Shown here in pieces: positions 44,296 to 53,294 of a stretch of 64,000 bases of DNA. Where the stretch lies: positions 496,001 through 560,000 of the forward strand of contig NZ_JASHIK010000001.1 of NCBI RefSeq assembly GCF_030733745.1, written 5' to 3'. Below the pieces are notes generated by a model. That model saw nothing but the letters and a program-made list of their open reading frames with translations. It ran no database searches and had not been told where the DNA came from. A program made the translations under genes and the position numbers. This DNA comes from Stappia sp. MMSF_3263 (GTDB taxonomy: Bacteria; Pseudomonadota; Alphaproteobacteria; Rhizobiales; Stappiaceae). The first letter of the stretch is position 1; each line of letters begins with the position of its first letter.

Positions 44296-45009
44296 ATGGC
44301 TTATCTGGAACGCACCGGCGACGGTATCCCGCAGATCTCCGTCGTGCCGCCCGGTGTTGATCGCAGGTCCGATGGCGACGCCGGCCGAGGCCTCCAGTCA
44401 CGCTCCCAGCGCCATGCGCAGCATTCCATTATCTTCTACGAGGGGGATCAGGCTGACCGGGTCTTTGAACTCGATGATGGCATCGTCATGCTCTACAAGC
44501 TGCTTCCGGACGGGCGCCGGCAGGTTGTCGAGATTCTCAATCCGGGCATGATCTTCGGCATCGCCGCCGGCACGCGCTACGATTGCTCGGCGGAAACGCT
44601 GACGCCCGCCCGGGTCTCCGCTTTCGACCGGAAAGAGATCGATGGCTGCAACACGCTGCAGCGTCACGTCTCCAAATGCCTGATCTCGCAGATGGAGAAG
44701 ATGCACGAACACGCCATGCTACTTGGCCGCAAGTCCGCCTTGGAACGCGTCGCCAGTTACCTGCTGCGCATGGTGCCGAACCGCGGCGGGGAGGATTGCA
44801 TCGGTCCGCGAGACGCGGAATGCGACGGCCACGACCTGGCGCTGAGCATGACGCGGCAGGAAATTGCCGACTATCTCGGCCTGACAATCGAGACGGTCAG
44901 CCGGGTGATCTCCGAGTTGAAGCGGCGCGGTGTGATCCGTCTCGAGCGTCAGGACCGTATTCACGTCAATCGCGTCTGCGGTCTTTGCCAGCTCACCGGC
45001 ATTCACTGA
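44296..45009 (+). CDS. fixK: Crp/Fnr-family regulator FixK
   Basis: The 237-residue protein has a cyclic-nucleotide-binding-type beta-barrel (HSIIFYEGDQADRVFELDDGIVMLYKLLPDGRRQVVEI), a dimer helix and a C-terminal winged helix. The recognition sequence LTIETVSRVISELKRRGVI has the E-T-V-S-R pattern of FNR-type proteins that read TTGAT-N4-ATCAA. It lacks the N-terminal cysteine cluster of an iron-sulfur FNR, so it should not sense oxygen directly, as is known for FixK. AGGAGGA is 6 nt before the ATG. Matching boxes precede hemN, ccoN and ccoG in this window. A strong terminator follows. Confidence 0.92.
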   Translation: MAYLERTGDGIPQISVVPPGVDRRSDGDAGRGLQSRSQRHAQHSIIFYEGDQADRVFELDDGIVMLYKLLPDGRRQVVEILNPGMIFGIAAGTRYDCSAETLTPARVSAFDRKEIDGCNTLQRHVSKCLISQMEKMHEHAMLLGRKSALERVASYLLRMVPNRGGEDCIGPRDAECDGHDLALSMTRQEIADYLGLTIETVSRVISELKRRGVIRLERQDRIHVNRVCGLCQLTGIH

Positions 45010-45054
45010 AACACGATCTGCACTCGACTTTGCCCGCTCCCTCCACGCGGGCTG

Positions 45055-45087
45055 ACCCGGATACCTTCGTATCCGGGTTTCTTTTTG
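45055..45087 (+). terminator. Rho-independent terminator of fixK
   Basis: ACCCGGATAC (45055-45064), loop CTTC and GTATCCGGGT (45069-45078) form a perfect 10-bp stem followed by TTCTTTTTG. It lies 46 bp after the fixK stop and also faces the end of the convergent hemN gene. Confidence 0.9.
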
Positions 45088-45113
45088 TCGGCGTCTCGAT
45101 ACGCGTTCGGGCC

Positions 45114-46463
45114 TCAAACGGCGAGCGAATGGCGCGCGGTGCCCCGCTCCAGATAGGCGTCGAAGGCGGCGGCCGCGACGCGGGCATATTGCTGGCCCGG
45201 TTCGGTTATCGTAACCCGGGAGCCGCTGACCTCGACCAGACCGTCGTCGATCATCTCCTCAAGCGAGACGAGGTCCCCGGCGAAATGCTCTTCGGCAAAG
45301 CCGTGAGCGCGGGCGATCTCTGCCAGGTCAGCCATATGGCCGGTCATCAGTCGCTCGATGATCGCGGCGCGCGCGCGGTCCTCGTTTGACAGCGCGAATC
45401 CCCGCGCCACCGGCAGAAGACCGTCACGCACCGCCCGCGACCAGCCGCCCGTGTCCGACATGTTCTGGACATGGCCCTGCGGCAGTCGGCCGATGGAGGA
45501 ACAGCCGAAGCCGATCAGCGTATCGGCGGTATCTGTGGTGTAGCCCTGGAAGTTGCGGCGCAGCGTGCCGGCGCGCAGAGCAAGGGCCATGCTGTCGGTG
45601 GGCAGGGCGAAATGATCGAGCCCGATCGCCTCGTAACCGGCGTCGACCAGCTCCCGGCGGGCGAAGTCGGCCATGGCCAGCCGTGCCCGGGTGTCGGGCA
45701 GGGCCGTCTCGTCGATCAGCCGCTGGTGCTTCTTCATCCAGGGCACATGGGCATAGCCGAACAGGGCGATGCGGCCGGGAGCAAGCTCACGGGTCAATCG
45801 CACGGTCTCGGCGATCGTGTCGACGTCCTGGTGCGGCAGGCCGTACATCAGGTCGAAGTTGATCTGCGTGATACCGACCGCGCGCAGCCGGTCGACGGCA
45901 CGCGCCACCTGCGAGAAGGGTTGCACCCGGCCGATCGCCTTTTGCACCGTCAGGTCGAAATCCTGTACGCCGAGGCTGGCCCGGGTGATGCCGGCCTCGC
46001 GCAGGGTTTCGGCGAGTTCTGGCGTTACCGTCCTGGGATCCAGCTCGATGGCATGTTCACAGGCGTCCCCGATGTCGAAATGCCGGCGAAGCGCTGCGGT
46101 GATGGCTAGGAAGGGCTCGCGCGGCATCAGGCTCGGTGTGCCGCCGCCCCAGTGAATGTGGGTAACTGGACGCCCGCTGCCGAGCCGCGCCGCGACGAGG
46201 TCGATTTCCGACAGCAGTGTCTCAGCGTAGTCGTGCAGCGGTCCGTCCTTGCGCGCAGCCTTCGTATGGCAGCCGCAATAGGTGCAGATGTTGCGGCAGA
46301 AGGGAACGTGAAGGTAGAGCGACAACGCGTTCGATGGCGCAAGCGCCGCGAGCCAGTCGCCATAGGTCGCGCCGGTCACTCCGGCATGAAAATGCGGCGC
46401 GGTCGGATAGCTGGTGTAGCGGGGAACCGAGCGGGTCGCGTAGCGGTGGTCGAGATCTGTCAT
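45114..46463 (-). CDS. hemN: Oxygen-independent coproporphyrinogen III oxidase HemN
   Basis: The 449-residue radical-SAM enzyme begins RYTSYPTAPHF and has the iron-sulfur motif CRNICTYCGCH (Cys56, Cys60, Cys63). THIHWGGGTPSLM, SLGVQDFDLTVQKAIGRVQP and a C-terminal HemN domain follow. It converts coproporphyrinogen III to protoporphyrinogen IX without oxygen, supplying heme for the cbb3 oxidase under microoxia. A FixK/FNR box centred 41.5 bp before the ATG implies activation by FixK. No Shine-Dalgarno is visible, and the predicted transcript starts at the ATG. Confidence 0.95.
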   Translation of the reverse strand: MTDLDHRYATRSVPRYTSYPTAPHFHAGVTGATYGDWLAALAPSNALSLYLHVPFCRNICTYCGCHTKAARKDGPLHDYAETLLSEIDLVAARLGSGRPVTHIHWGGGTPSLMPREPFLAITAALRRHFDIGDACEHAIELDPRTVTPELAETLREAGITRASLGVQDFDLTVQKAIGRVQPFSQVARAVDRLRAVGITQINFDLMYGLPHQDVDTIAETVRLTRELAPGRIALFGYAHVPWMKKHQRLIDETALPDTRARLAMADFARRELVDAGYEAIGLDHFALPTDSMALALRAGTLRRNFQGYTTDTADTLIGFGCSSIGRLPQGHVQNMSDTGGWSRAVRDGLLPVARGFALSNEDRARAAIIERLMTGHMADLAEIARAHGFAEEHFAGDLVSLEEMIDDGLVEVSGSRVTITEPGQQYARVAAAAFDAYLERGTARHSLAV

Positions 46464-46497
46464 GGGCCGACAATTGCCCCGTCGTGGTCGCGTTGCC

Positions 46498-46511
46498 TTG
46501 ATCTGGCTCAA
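46498..46511 (-). promoter_or_regulatory. FixK/FNR box of hemN
   Basis: TTGATCTGGCTCAA matches TTGAT-N4-ATCAA at 9 of 10 specified bases. Its centre (46504.5) is exactly 41.5 bp upstream of the hemN ATG. On the minus strand AATTGT (46475-46470) occupies the -10 position. It could also influence the divergent gene at 46595. Confidence 0.75.
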
Positions 46512-46594
46512 GCCGGCCTGCGGATCCGCCTTGCGCGTGGCGCAGGGGTTGGTTGCGGAATTCAGGCATGCGCTGGCGAGCGGATATTCGTAAT

Positions 46595-47689
46595 ATGAAA
46601 TGCCTTCGATTCACGTCAGCTTTCCGGATCACGATCATTTCACCGCAAGCCTCCCTCGTCCTGAAGACTGCCACGACGCTCGCGCTCGGCGCGCTGGGTG
46701 GCGCCATGTTCCATGTTCTCGGCCTTCCGGCGGCCTGGCTTTCCGGAGCCATGGTGCTGGTTGCCGTGGCCGTGCTGTCCGGAGTTCCCTGCGCCATGCC
46801 GAATGGCCTGCGCGATACGCTCTTTGTCGTTCTGGGGCTGACGATGGGCTCCGGCGTGAAGCCGGAAACGGTTGCACGCATCGGCGAGTGGCCCGTGACC
46901 ATGGCGCTGCTGGTCGTGTCCGTCGTTGCGATCCTCGGGGCAACATATCTCTTTCAGCGCAGGGTTGCCGGTTGGGACAAGCCGACCGCTTATTTCGCCG
47001 CGATCCCCGGCGCTCTGTCCTATGTGATGATCCTGACGCTTTCCTACCCGAAGGCTGATGCCATGCGGGTGGTGATGGCGCAGAGCTTTCGCGTCTTCGT
47101 GCTGGTCGCGGTGCTGCCTGCCGTCATTGTCGGCAGCGATACGCACGGATTGGGTCTGCCGCCACAGGTCGACCCGCTGTCACCCGAAATGCTGGCGCTG
47201 CTTGCCGCTGCCGGTCTTGCCGCGGGTTATGTCTTCAACCGCGCGGGTGTGCCCGCCGGCTGGTTGACCGGTCCGTTCTTTCTGAGTGCGATTGTCAACG
47301 CCGCCGGCTGGATGCAGGTGGAGATGCCGCAATGGCTCAGTCTGCCGGCGCTTGTCGGCCTTGGCTGCGTCATCGGCTGTCGCTTCACCAATCTTTCGCC
47401 GCGCGAGTTCGCGCGCATGATCGGGGTGTCGCTCGGCGCGTTCATCGTCGGCATGAGCATCGCGACCGCGATCTCGGGCCTGATCTGGGCATTCTTCGGC
47501 CTGCCGTTCGGCCAGCTCCTGCTCGCCTTTGCACCGGGCGGGCTGGAGGCGATGACGCTGCTCGCCTTCCTGCTCAATCTGGACCCGGCCTTCGTTGCCG
47601 CTCATCAGCTCGCACGCTATGTCGGCATGGTGCTGCTGCTGCCACTGATCACGCGGCGGTTGCTCGGGCCGCCGGAAAAACCGAACTGA
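46595..47689 (+). CDS. AbrB-family integral membrane protein
   Basis: This 364-residue, very hydrophobic protein has about ten membrane helices arranged as two similar halves. The AbrB duplication pattern is GGAMFHVLGLPAAWLSGAMVLVAVAVLSG in the first half and AGYVFNRAGVPAGWLTGPFFLSAIVNAAG in the second, with PGALSYVMILTL and PGGLEAMTLLAFLL at equivalent positions. Proteins of this type are often annotated as AbrB regulators or ammonia-monooxygenase-like by history, but they look like transporters; the substrate is unknown. It is divergent from hemN across a shared region containing the FixK box, so low-oxygen control is possible. Confidence 0.85.
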   Translation: MKCLRFTSAFRITIISPQASLVLKTATTLALGALGGAMFHVLGLPAAWLSGAMVLVAVAVLSGVPCAMPNGLRDTLFVVLGLTMGSGVKPETVARIGEWPVTMALLVVSVVAILGATYLFQRRVAGWDKPTAYFAAIPGALSYVMILTLSYPKADAMRVVMAQSFRVFVLVAVLPAVIVGSDTHGLGLPPQVDPLSPEMLALLAAAGLAAGYVFNRAGVPAGWLTGPFFLSAIVNAAGWMQVEMPQWLSLPALVGLGCVIGCRFTNLSPREFARMIGVSLGAFIVGMSIATAISGLIWAFFGLPFGQLLLAFAPGGLEAMTLLAFLLNLDPAFVAAHQLARYVGMVLLLPLITRRLLGPPEKPN

Positions 47690-47719
47690 GAAAGGGCGGG
47701 ACATTCCTGTCCTGCTTTC
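47690..47719. terminator. Imperfect hairpin between convergent genes
   Basis: The arms 47690-47703 and 47708-47719 pair through GAAAG/CTTTC and GGACA/TGTCC around loop TTCC, with small bulges. It lies directly after the AbrB-family stop and before the stop of the convergent acetyltransferase gene. Confidence 0.45.
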
Positions 47720-47727
47720 CCGGTTCG

Positions 47728-48294
47728 TCAGGCGCGCGATGCCTGCCATTCCCTTGCAAGCGTGGCATAGACGAATTCATCGCCCCAGACGCCATCGAAG
47801 CGGTCGTTCTCGATGAAATGCGCCTCGCGCCTGAGACCCAGCCGCTCGACGATCCCGACCGAGCCATGGTTCAGCGTGTCGATCCGGGCGAATATCCGGT
47901 GGAAACCGAATACGCGAAAGCCGATGCCGATCATCGCCTCGACGGCCTCGGTCGCATAGCCTGACCCGCCGTAGCGCGGATTGAAGATGTAGCCGATCTC
48001 GGCCTGCATCGCCGCGCCGTCGGCCAGTTTCAGCAAGACCTCGCCGATGACGGCCGCGTCCTCCATGCGCTCGACGGCCAGGTGCAGCGCGTCGCCGGCA
48101 CGAGCAAGCCCGGGCTGCATCGCGGCCTCGAAATTGGCCCGCAACGCCTCTACTGCGGGGGGCGTGCTGTACAGAAAGCGATAGACGTCCTCGCGCTGAT
48201 GGTAAAAGCTGTAGGCGTCGAAGTCCTCGAGCCTGAAGGGGCGCAGGACAAGGCGAGCCGTGCTGCATGTCAGCATGGAGACGTCTGGTACCAT
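47728..48294 (-). CDS. GNAT-family N-acetyltransferase (RimJ/RimL type)
   Basis: The 188-residue protein begins with the RimJ/RimL-like STARLVLRPFRLEDFDAY and has the acetyl-CoA-binding stretch IGYIFNPRYGGSGYATEAVEAMIGIGF, followed by RIFARIDTLNHGSVGIVERLGLRREAHF. These enzymes transfer acetyl groups to ribosomal proteins, drugs or small molecules; the target is not deducible. Starts at 48294 or 48276 are both possible, and neither has a clear ribosome site. It is divergent from ccoN. Confidence 0.85.
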   Translation of the reverse strand: MVPDVSMLTCSTARLVLRPFRLEDFDAYSFYHQREDVYRFLYSTPPAVEALRANFEAAMQPGLARAGDALHLAVERMEDAAVIGEVLLKLADGAAMQAEIGYIFNPRYGGSGYATEAVEAMIGIGFRVFGFHRIFARIDTLNHGSVGIVERLGLRREAHFIENDRFDGVWGDEFVYATLAREWQASRA

Positions 48295-48651
48295 GGACGG
48301 GTGTTCCGATCTGTTGGGGCATGCCGGAAAGGGCGGGGAACGCCGGGCCTTTGCCCGGCAGGTGGTTCGACCGCGATGTGGTCGCCGCATGATGCTCCGT
48401 CAAGGGACGGGGCCGCCTGGCGTGTTGCTGTCGGGCAGACCCGCCGAATATCTTAGGTGATAGTACCTAGTTCGTTGTTCGGAATGAAAGAATTTCAGAA
48501 ACAATTCGTCGCACCCGGGCTTTTGCTGATGTAATTGCCGGGCGTTTGTCTCAAGGTCGGTTGACCTGGATCAAGGCGGAAACCGGTGTGCAGGTCATAC
48601 CGTCCGTCTCGACCCGCTGGGGTTGGATCATCAAGATACTCGGGGCGCAAA
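48295..48651. other. Regulatory region upstream of ccoN
   Basis: About 357 bp between the divergent acetyltransferase and ccoN genes. It holds the FixK box at 48561-48574 and an AT-richer stretch at 48450-48540. No open frame or RNA gene is convincing. Confidence 0.6.
48561..48574 (+). promoter_or_regulatory. FixK/FNR box of ccoNOQP
   Basis: TTGACCTGGATCAA matches TTGAT-N4-ATCAA at 9 of 10 bases. At the usual -41.5 spacing, transcription would start near 48609, leaving a 43-nt leader to the ccoN ATG. TCATAC (48595-48600) lies about where a -10 is expected. Confidence 0.82.
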
Positions 48652-50304
48652 ATGGCTCAAGCACAAGCCAAATACATCACGATGGAGGAGGGCTTCTTTG
48701 CCGCGTTCCTCGTCGCGATTGCCTTCGCCTGCCTGATCATTGCGGGCAAGACCTACGATCAGGTCATGGCGTTTCACATGTCGATCGGTTCGCTGGCGGC
48801 GGCAGCCGGCGCGTTCGTCATCTTTAAGCACTATTTCGACGGTCGTGCACCGGCTCCACAGGAAGTCGACGGCAAGCCAAACTATAGCCTCGGCCCGATC
48901 AAGTTCGGTGCCTGGGCGGCGGTGTTCTGGGGCGTTGCAGGCTTCACTGTCGGCCTGATCATCGCCCTGCAGCTCGCCTACCCGGTGCTGAACCTGGACC
49001 TGCCCTGGACGAGCTTCGGCCGGTTGCGGCCGCTGCACACGTCCGCGGTGATCTTCGCCTTCGGCGGCAACGTGCTGCTCGCGACCTCCTTCTACGTGGT
49101 CCAGCGCACCAGCCGCGCGCGGATGCCTGGCACCATTGCCCCCTGGTTCGTGATCCTTGGCTACAACATCTTCATCGTCATTGCCGGCACGGGCTATCTG
49201 CTCGGCGCCACGCAGTCGAAGGAATATGCCGAGCCGGAATGGTACGCAGATCTGTGGCTGACCATCGTCTGGGTCGCCTATCTGCTCGTCTTCCTCGGCA
49301 CGCTGTGGAAGCGCAAGGAGCCGCATATCTACGTGGCGAACTGGTTTTACCTCGCCTTCATCGTCACGATCGCGCTGCTGCACATCACCAACAACCTGAC
49401 GATCCCGGTCTCCGTGTTCGGAACCAAGTCCTACATCGTCTGGGCAGGCGTGCAGGATGCCATGGTGCAGTGGTGGTACGGCCATAACGCGGTCGGCTTC
49501 TTCCTGACCGCCGGCTTCCTCGCCATCATGTATTACTTCGTGCCCAAGCGGGCCGAGCGGCCGGTCTATTCCTACCGCCTGTCCATCGTGCACTTCTGGG
49601 CGCTGATCTTCCTCTACATCTGGGCCGGTCCTCACCACCTGCATTACACGGCCCTGCCGCAATGGGCCTCGACGCTGGGTGCAACCTTCTCGATCATCCT
49701 CTGGATGCCCTCGTGGGGCGGCATGATCAACGGCCTGATGACCCTGTCGGGGGCCTGGGACAAGCTGCGCACCGATCCGGTGTTGCGGATGATGGTGGTC
49801 TCGATCGCCTTCTACGGCATGTCGACCTTCGAGGGCCCCTTGATGAGCCTGCGTTCGGTCAACTCGCTGTCGCACTACACCGACTGGACCATCGGTCACG
49901 TGCATTCCGGTGCGCTCGGCTGGGTCGGCTACATCTCCTTCGGCGCGCTCTACTGCCTGATCCCCTGGTTGTGGAACAAGAAGCAGGTCTACTCGCTGAA
50001 GCTGGTGAACTGGCACTTCTGGATCTCGACCATCGGCATCGTGCTCTACATCTGCGCGATGTGGGTCTCGGGCATCATGCAGGGTCTGATGTGGCGGGCC
50101 TATGATCAGCTCGGCTTCCTCGAATACTCGTTCATCGAGACCGTCGAGGCGATGCATCCCTTCTACGTGATCCGTGCACTCGGCGGTGCCCTGTTCGTCA
50201 TCGGCTCGCTGATCATGGCCTACAATCTCTGGATGACCGTCCGGCATGGCGAGGCTGAGGAAGCCGACACCGTTCCGGCCGGTTCCATGGCCCCTGCTGA
50301 ATAA
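48652..50304 (+). CDS. ccoN: cbb3-type cytochrome c oxidase subunit I
   Basis: The 550-residue catalytic subunit of the high-affinity terminal oxidase has about 12 membrane helices. The heme and copper ligands are visible: [15 protein letters not shown] (heme b), [19 protein letters not shown] (copper-B histidine), [17 protein letters not shown] (paired histidines) and [16 protein letters not shown] (heme ligands). It reduces oxygen to water and pumps protons at low oxygen tension. It heads ccoNOQP and follows a FixK box. The ATG at 48652 gives the short [15 protein letters not shown]-terminus. Confidence 0.97.
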   Translation: MAQAQAKYITMEEGFFAAFLVAIAFACLIIAGKTYDQVMAFHMSIGSLAAAAGAFVIFKHYFDGRAPAPQEVDGKPNYSLGPIKFGAWAAVFWGVAGFTVGLIIALQLAYPVLNLDLPWTSFGRLRPLHTSAVIFAFGGNVLLATSFYVVQRTSRARMPGTIAPWFVILGYNIFIVIAGTGYLLGATQSKEYAEPEWYADLWLTIVWVAYLLVFLGTLWKRKEPHIYVANWFYLAFIVTIALLHITNNLTIPVSVFGTKSYIVWAGVQDAMVQWWYGHNAVGFFLTAGFLAIMYYFVPKRAERPVYSYRLSIVHFWALIFLYIWAGPHHLHYTALPQWASTLGATFSIILWMPSWGGMINGLMTLSGAWDKLRTDPVLRMMVVSIAFYGMSTFEGPLMSLRSVNSLSHYTDWTIGHVHSGALGWVGYISFGALYCLIPWLWNKKQVYSLKLVNWHFWISTIGIVLYICAMWVSGIMQGLMWRAYDQLGFLEYSFIETVEAMHPFYVIRALGGALFVIGSLIMAYNLWMTVRHGEAEEADTVPAGSMAPAE

Positions 50305-50318
50305 GGGGAGAGGCAATC

Positions 50319-51053
50319 ATGTCCCTTTGGAACAAGCACGAAGTCTTCGAAAAGCACTCGATTGTGCTGGTCATCGGCATTCTCGTCGTCGTCGCGATCG
50401 GCGGCCTGGTCGAGATTGCCCCGCTCTTCTACCTGAAGAGCACCATCGAGAAGGTGGAGGGTATGCGACCCTACACCCCGCTCGAGCTGGCCGGACGCAA
50501 CGTCTATATCCGCGAGGGCTGTTATCTGTGCCATTCGCAGATGATCCGTCCGATGCGCGACGAACTGGAGCGCTACGGCCATTTCAGCCTCGCGGCGGAG
50601 AGCATGTACGACCACCCCTTCCAGTGGGGATCGAAGCGCACGGGTCCCGATCTTGCCCGCGTGGGCGGAAAGTACTCCGACGAATGGCATCGCGACCATC
50701 TCGCGAACCCGCGTTCGGTGGTGCCGGAATCGATCATGCCCGGCTATCCCTTCCTCCTCAACGCCAAGGTCGAGACGCGGGACATCGCCGATCACCTGAA
50801 GGCCAACGCCGTGGTCGGCGTGCCTTATAGCGAGGAGCAGATCGGGGAGGCGGCCCGCGACCTTGTCGCCCAGGCCAACCCCGACAGCGACAATGTCGAC
50901 GCGTTCCTGGAACGTTATCCCAACGCCATCGTCCGGGATTTCGACGGCGACCCGAAGCGGGTGAGCGAGATGGATGCCCTGGTGGCCTATCTGCAGATGC
51001 TCGGAACGCTGGTCGACTTCTCGATCTACGACAACAAGGCCAACCTGCGCTGA
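50319..51053 (+). CDS. ccoO: cbb3-type cytochrome c oxidase subunit II (mono-heme)
   Basis: The 244-residue protein has one N-terminal membrane anchor (about residues 13-38) and a periplasmic heme c site, Cys68-Cys71-His72 in [39 protein letters not shown] and the axial-ligand region SIMPGYPFL follow. It passes electrons from CcoP to the CcoN active site. AGGGGAGAGG lies 5 nt before the ATG. It is 14 bp after ccoN. Confidence 0.97.
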   Translation: MSLWNKHEVFEKHSIVLVIGILVVVAIGGLVEIAPLFYLKSTIEKVEGMRPYTPLELAGRNVYIREGCYLCHSQMIRPMRDELERYGHFSLAAESMYDHPFQWGSKRTGPDLARVGGKYSDEWHRDHLANPRSVVPESIMPGYPFLLNAKVETRDIADHLKANAVVGVPYSEEQIGEAARDLVAQANPDSDNVDAFLERYPNAIVRDFDGDPKRVSEMDALVAYLQMLGTLVDFSIYDNKANLR

Positions 51054-51069
51054 CGGCAAGGAGCGTGTG

Positions 51070-51225
51070 ATGAACGAGACATACGAAACCGTCGCCGGCT
51101 TCGCCCAGACCTGGGGCCTGGTCTACTTCGTGGTTCTGTTTGCCGGCGTCCTTGCCTATGCGCTGTGGCCGAAAAACGCCAAGCGCTTCGACGACGCCGC
51201 GCAAATCCCCTTGCGGGAGGATTGA
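51070..51225 (+). CDS. ccoQ: cbb3-type oxidase small subunit CcoQ/FixQ
   Basis: A 51-residue single-helix protein, MNETYETVAGFAQTW then VYFVVLFAGVLAYALWPKN and a polar tail. The size, the WPKNAKRFDDAA motif and the position between ccoO and ccoP identify it as CcoQ, which stabilises the oxidase complex. It starts 16 bp after ccoO, with GGAGCGTG upstream, and ends 4 bp before the ccoP ATG. Confidence 0.93.
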   Translation: MNETYETVAGFAQTWGLVYFVVLFAGVLAYALWPKNAKRFDDAAQIPLRED

Positions 51226-51229
51226 GAAC

Positions 51230-52108
51230 ATGGCTGACATGAAAACAAGGGAAGTCGACCATATTTCCGGCGTCGAGACGACCGGTCATGAATGGGACGG
51301 CCTCAAGGAACTGAACAACCCGCTGCCGAAGTGGTGGCTCTACATCTTCTATGCCACGATCGTGTGGGCCATCGGCTACTGGGTTGTTTATCCCGCCTGG
51401 CCGCTGGTTTCCGGCTACACCTCCGGTGTTCTCGGCGACAGCCAGCGTGCCAATGCGCTGGCCGCCTACGAGGCGGGCATGGCGGAGCGTGCGCAGATCG
51501 GCGAGCAGCTGATCAATGCCTCGCTCGAGGAAATCCAGTCGACCCAGTCCCTGATGGAATTTGCGATGGCCAACGGCCGCGCCGCCTTCGGCGACAATTG
51601 CGCAGGCTGCCATGGCAGCGGCGCCACGGGTGCCGAGGGCTATCCCAACCTGCAGGATGACAACTGGATCTGGGGCGGCACGCTCGAGGATATCCACCTG
51701 ACGCTGCAATACGGCATCCGCTCCGGGCATGACGAAGCCCGTTTCGGCGAGATGCCCGCATTCGGCCGCGACGAGATGCTCGACAAGGAGCAGATCGCCC
51801 AGGTGGCGAACTTCGTGGCAAGCCGTGCCGGGGCGACGCCTGACGACGGTGCCGACCTTGCCGCCGGCGAGCAGGTCTATGTCGAGAACTGCGCCGCCTG
51901 TCATGGCGACGACCTGAAGGGAATGAAGGAAGTCGGCGCGCCGAGCCTGATGTCGAACAATTACCTTTATGGAAAATCCGTTGAGGCGATCAAGGCACAG
52001 GTCACCAACGCCCGCAACGGTGTCATGCCGGCCTGGGCGCCGCGCCTCGACCCGGCAACGGTCAAATCGCTTGCCGTTTATGTCCATGCGCTGGGCGGCG
52101 GCGAATAG
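51230..52108 (+). CDS. ccoP: cbb3-type cytochrome c oxidase subunit III (di-heme)
   Basis: The 292-residue protein has an N-terminal helical anchor (NPLPKWWLYIFYATIVWAIG) and two cytochrome c domains with CAGCH (Cys124, Cys127, His128) and CAACH (Cys221, Cys224, His225). It receives electrons from the soluble or membrane cytochrome c pool and passes them to CcoO. GGGAGG lies upstream of the ATG. A strong terminator follows 32 bp after the stop, closing the ccoNOQP operon. Confidence 0.97.
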   Translation: MADMKTREVDHISGVETTGHEWDGLKELNNPLPKWWLYIFYATIVWAIGYWVVYPAWPLVSGYTSGVLGDSQRANALAAYEAGMAERAQIGEQLINASLEEIQSTQSLMEFAMANGRAAFGDNCAGCHGSGATGAEGYPNLQDDNWIWGGTLEDIHLTLQYGIRSGHDEARFGEMPAFGRDEMLDKEQIAQVANFVASRAGATPDDGADLAAGEQVYVENCAACHGDDLKGMKEVGAPSLMSNNYLYGKSVEAIKAQVTNARNGVMPAWAPRLDPATVKSLAVYVHALGGGE

Positions 52109-52140
52109 GCCCTCACCATTCTCTCCAGACCAAGAGACAG

Positions 52141-52165
52141 AAGGCGCCCTCCGGGGCGCCTTTTT
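52141..52165 (+). terminator. Rho-independent terminator of ccoNOQP
   Basis: AAGGCGCCC (52141-52149), loop TCCG and GGGCGCCTT (52154-52162) form a perfect 9-bp stem followed by TTT. This shows that the ccoNOQP transcript ends here rather than continuing to ccoG. Confidence 0.88.
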
Positions 52166-52290
52166 CATTCGTGCGCGCGCTTGATCTTTTTCGCGCCTGC
52201 AGGGTTGCACCCGGCTTGCATCTTCGCCCAACATGGCAGGTGTCCCGCTACCACAATTTCCGTCAGGCGGGACAGCGGGGTGGGGAACTG

Positions 52291-52818
52291 ATGCGGTATT
52301 GGTGTGCCGGACTTGCGGCAATGGTGGTGCCTGCCCTGGCGGGGCAGTCGCAGGCAGCGGACCAGTTCGCGGTCTTCCAGGAGCAGTGGCGCACCTATGT
52401 CGCCCAGTGCAGCAGGGTTTTCTCCGGAAACGACGATCACCTTTCGGACGACTTTGATCGTCGTCCCATGCGCCGGAAAATCAGCGCGGACGGCACGGCG
52501 ATGGCGATATCCGCCGGCTCCACACCGGACTATCTGTCGATCTACATCGATACGCTTCCGGACAGGGAACTGCGGAGTTGCGCCGTGTACCGCGAGGAGT
52601 ACGGAGCATTCGACGCGGCCGTGCTGTTTCCCAAGGTGCTTGCCTGGTTGCGCGAACAGGGGCTGACGGCGACGGGCGGGTCGGTGCCGCTTGATGACGG
52701 ATCCCACCATCAACTCGGCGTTCATGGGGCTTTCCCCGAACAGGACCTGACGATCCGGGTCCGGCTCTTCGACTGGGGCATCCAGTTGCTTGGCGAACGA
52801 ACGATCTTGAGAAAGTGA
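52291..52818 (+). CDS. Exported protein of unknown function
   Basis: A 175-residue product with a short signal peptide (residues 1-22, ending SQA-A) and a mature domain of mixed charge containing two cysteines (QCSRVF and RSCAVY) that may form a disulfide. I recognise no family. The ATG at 52291 is chosen because it starts the signal peptide and follows GGGGTGGGG; a longer frame to 52171 reaches into the terminator region. Only 7 bp separate it from the SH3-domain gene downstream, so the two are probably cotranscribed. Confidence 0.7.
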   Translation: MRYWCAGLAAMVVPALAGQSQAADQFAVFQEQWRTYVAQCSRVFSGNDDHLSDDFDRRPMRRKISADGTAMAISAGSTPDYLSIYIDTLPDRELRSCAVYREEYGAFDAAVLFPKVLAWLREQGLTATGGSVPLDDGSHHQLGVHGAFPEQDLTIRVRLFDWGIQLLGERTILRK

Positions 52819-52825
52819 CACGACA

Positions 52826-53248
52826 GTGAAAATCTCGACACACGTTTCCTCTCGTTTACGCAGCGGCATTGCCGCCGTTGCGCTTGGCCTGTTGCTCGGG
52901 CCTGTGCTCGCTGCATACTCCGTCCATGCCGACGATCTCGACGTGCCGATCCACGAATATGGCGGCGATGACCTGCCGACCTGCGCGACGAGCGTCGTGT
53001 CGGGCCTGAAGGCGGGCGGGGACGGCTTTCTGGCGGTGCGCTCCGGTCCGGGCTCGCAGTACCGCGAGATCGGCCGGCTGAAGAATGGCGACAAGGTCTT
53101 CACTTTCGACAAGAGCGGCAAATGGTTCGGCGTCGTCTTCGGCGGTTCGGAACCGGGTTGCACCTCACCAGTCAAGAAGCGGCTTCTGCCCTATCGCGGC
53201 AGGAAGGGCTGGGTGCATGGCAACTGGTTGGCGGACCTCGCTGGCTGA
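52826..53248 (+). CDS. Exported bacterial SH3-domain protein
   Basis: The 140-residue protein has a signal peptide (to about residue 35, HADD) and one bacterial SH3 domain, FLAVRSGPGSQYREIGRLKNGDKVFTFDKSGKWFGVVF, closing with RKGWVHGNWLADLAG. Bacterial SH3 domains usually bind cell-wall peptides or act as targeting modules. GTG at 52826 is the likely start. It sits 7 bp after the previous secreted protein gene and 46 bp before the next, forming a short run of envelope-protein genes. Confidence 0.85.
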   Translation: MKISTHVSSRLRSGIAAVALGLLLGPVLAAYSVHADDLDVPIHEYGGDDLPTCATSVVSGLKAGGDGFLAVRSGPGSQYREIGRLKNGDKVFTFDKSGKWFGVVFGGSEPGCTSPVKKRLLPYRGRKGWVHGNWLADLAG

Positions 53249-53267
53249 CATCTACCTGTTCGCCGAT

Positions 53268-53285
53268 CCTGAACTTATCGAAGGA
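53268..53285. repeat. Fragment resembling a dispersed REP-like element
   Basis: CCTGAACTTATCGAAGGA resembles the sequence family with core TTCGACAAGCTCAGG seen as dispersed repeats in many proteobacteria, here in a diverged form. It lies in the 46-bp gap, and its GAAGGA end serves as the ribosome site of the next gene. Confidence 0.3.
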
Positions 53286-53294
53286 CCGTTCCGC

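Noticed and set aside
48631-50316. 561-codon minus-strand frame over ccoN
   Set aside because: Antisense to ccoN, with composition typical of the complement of hydrophobic codons.
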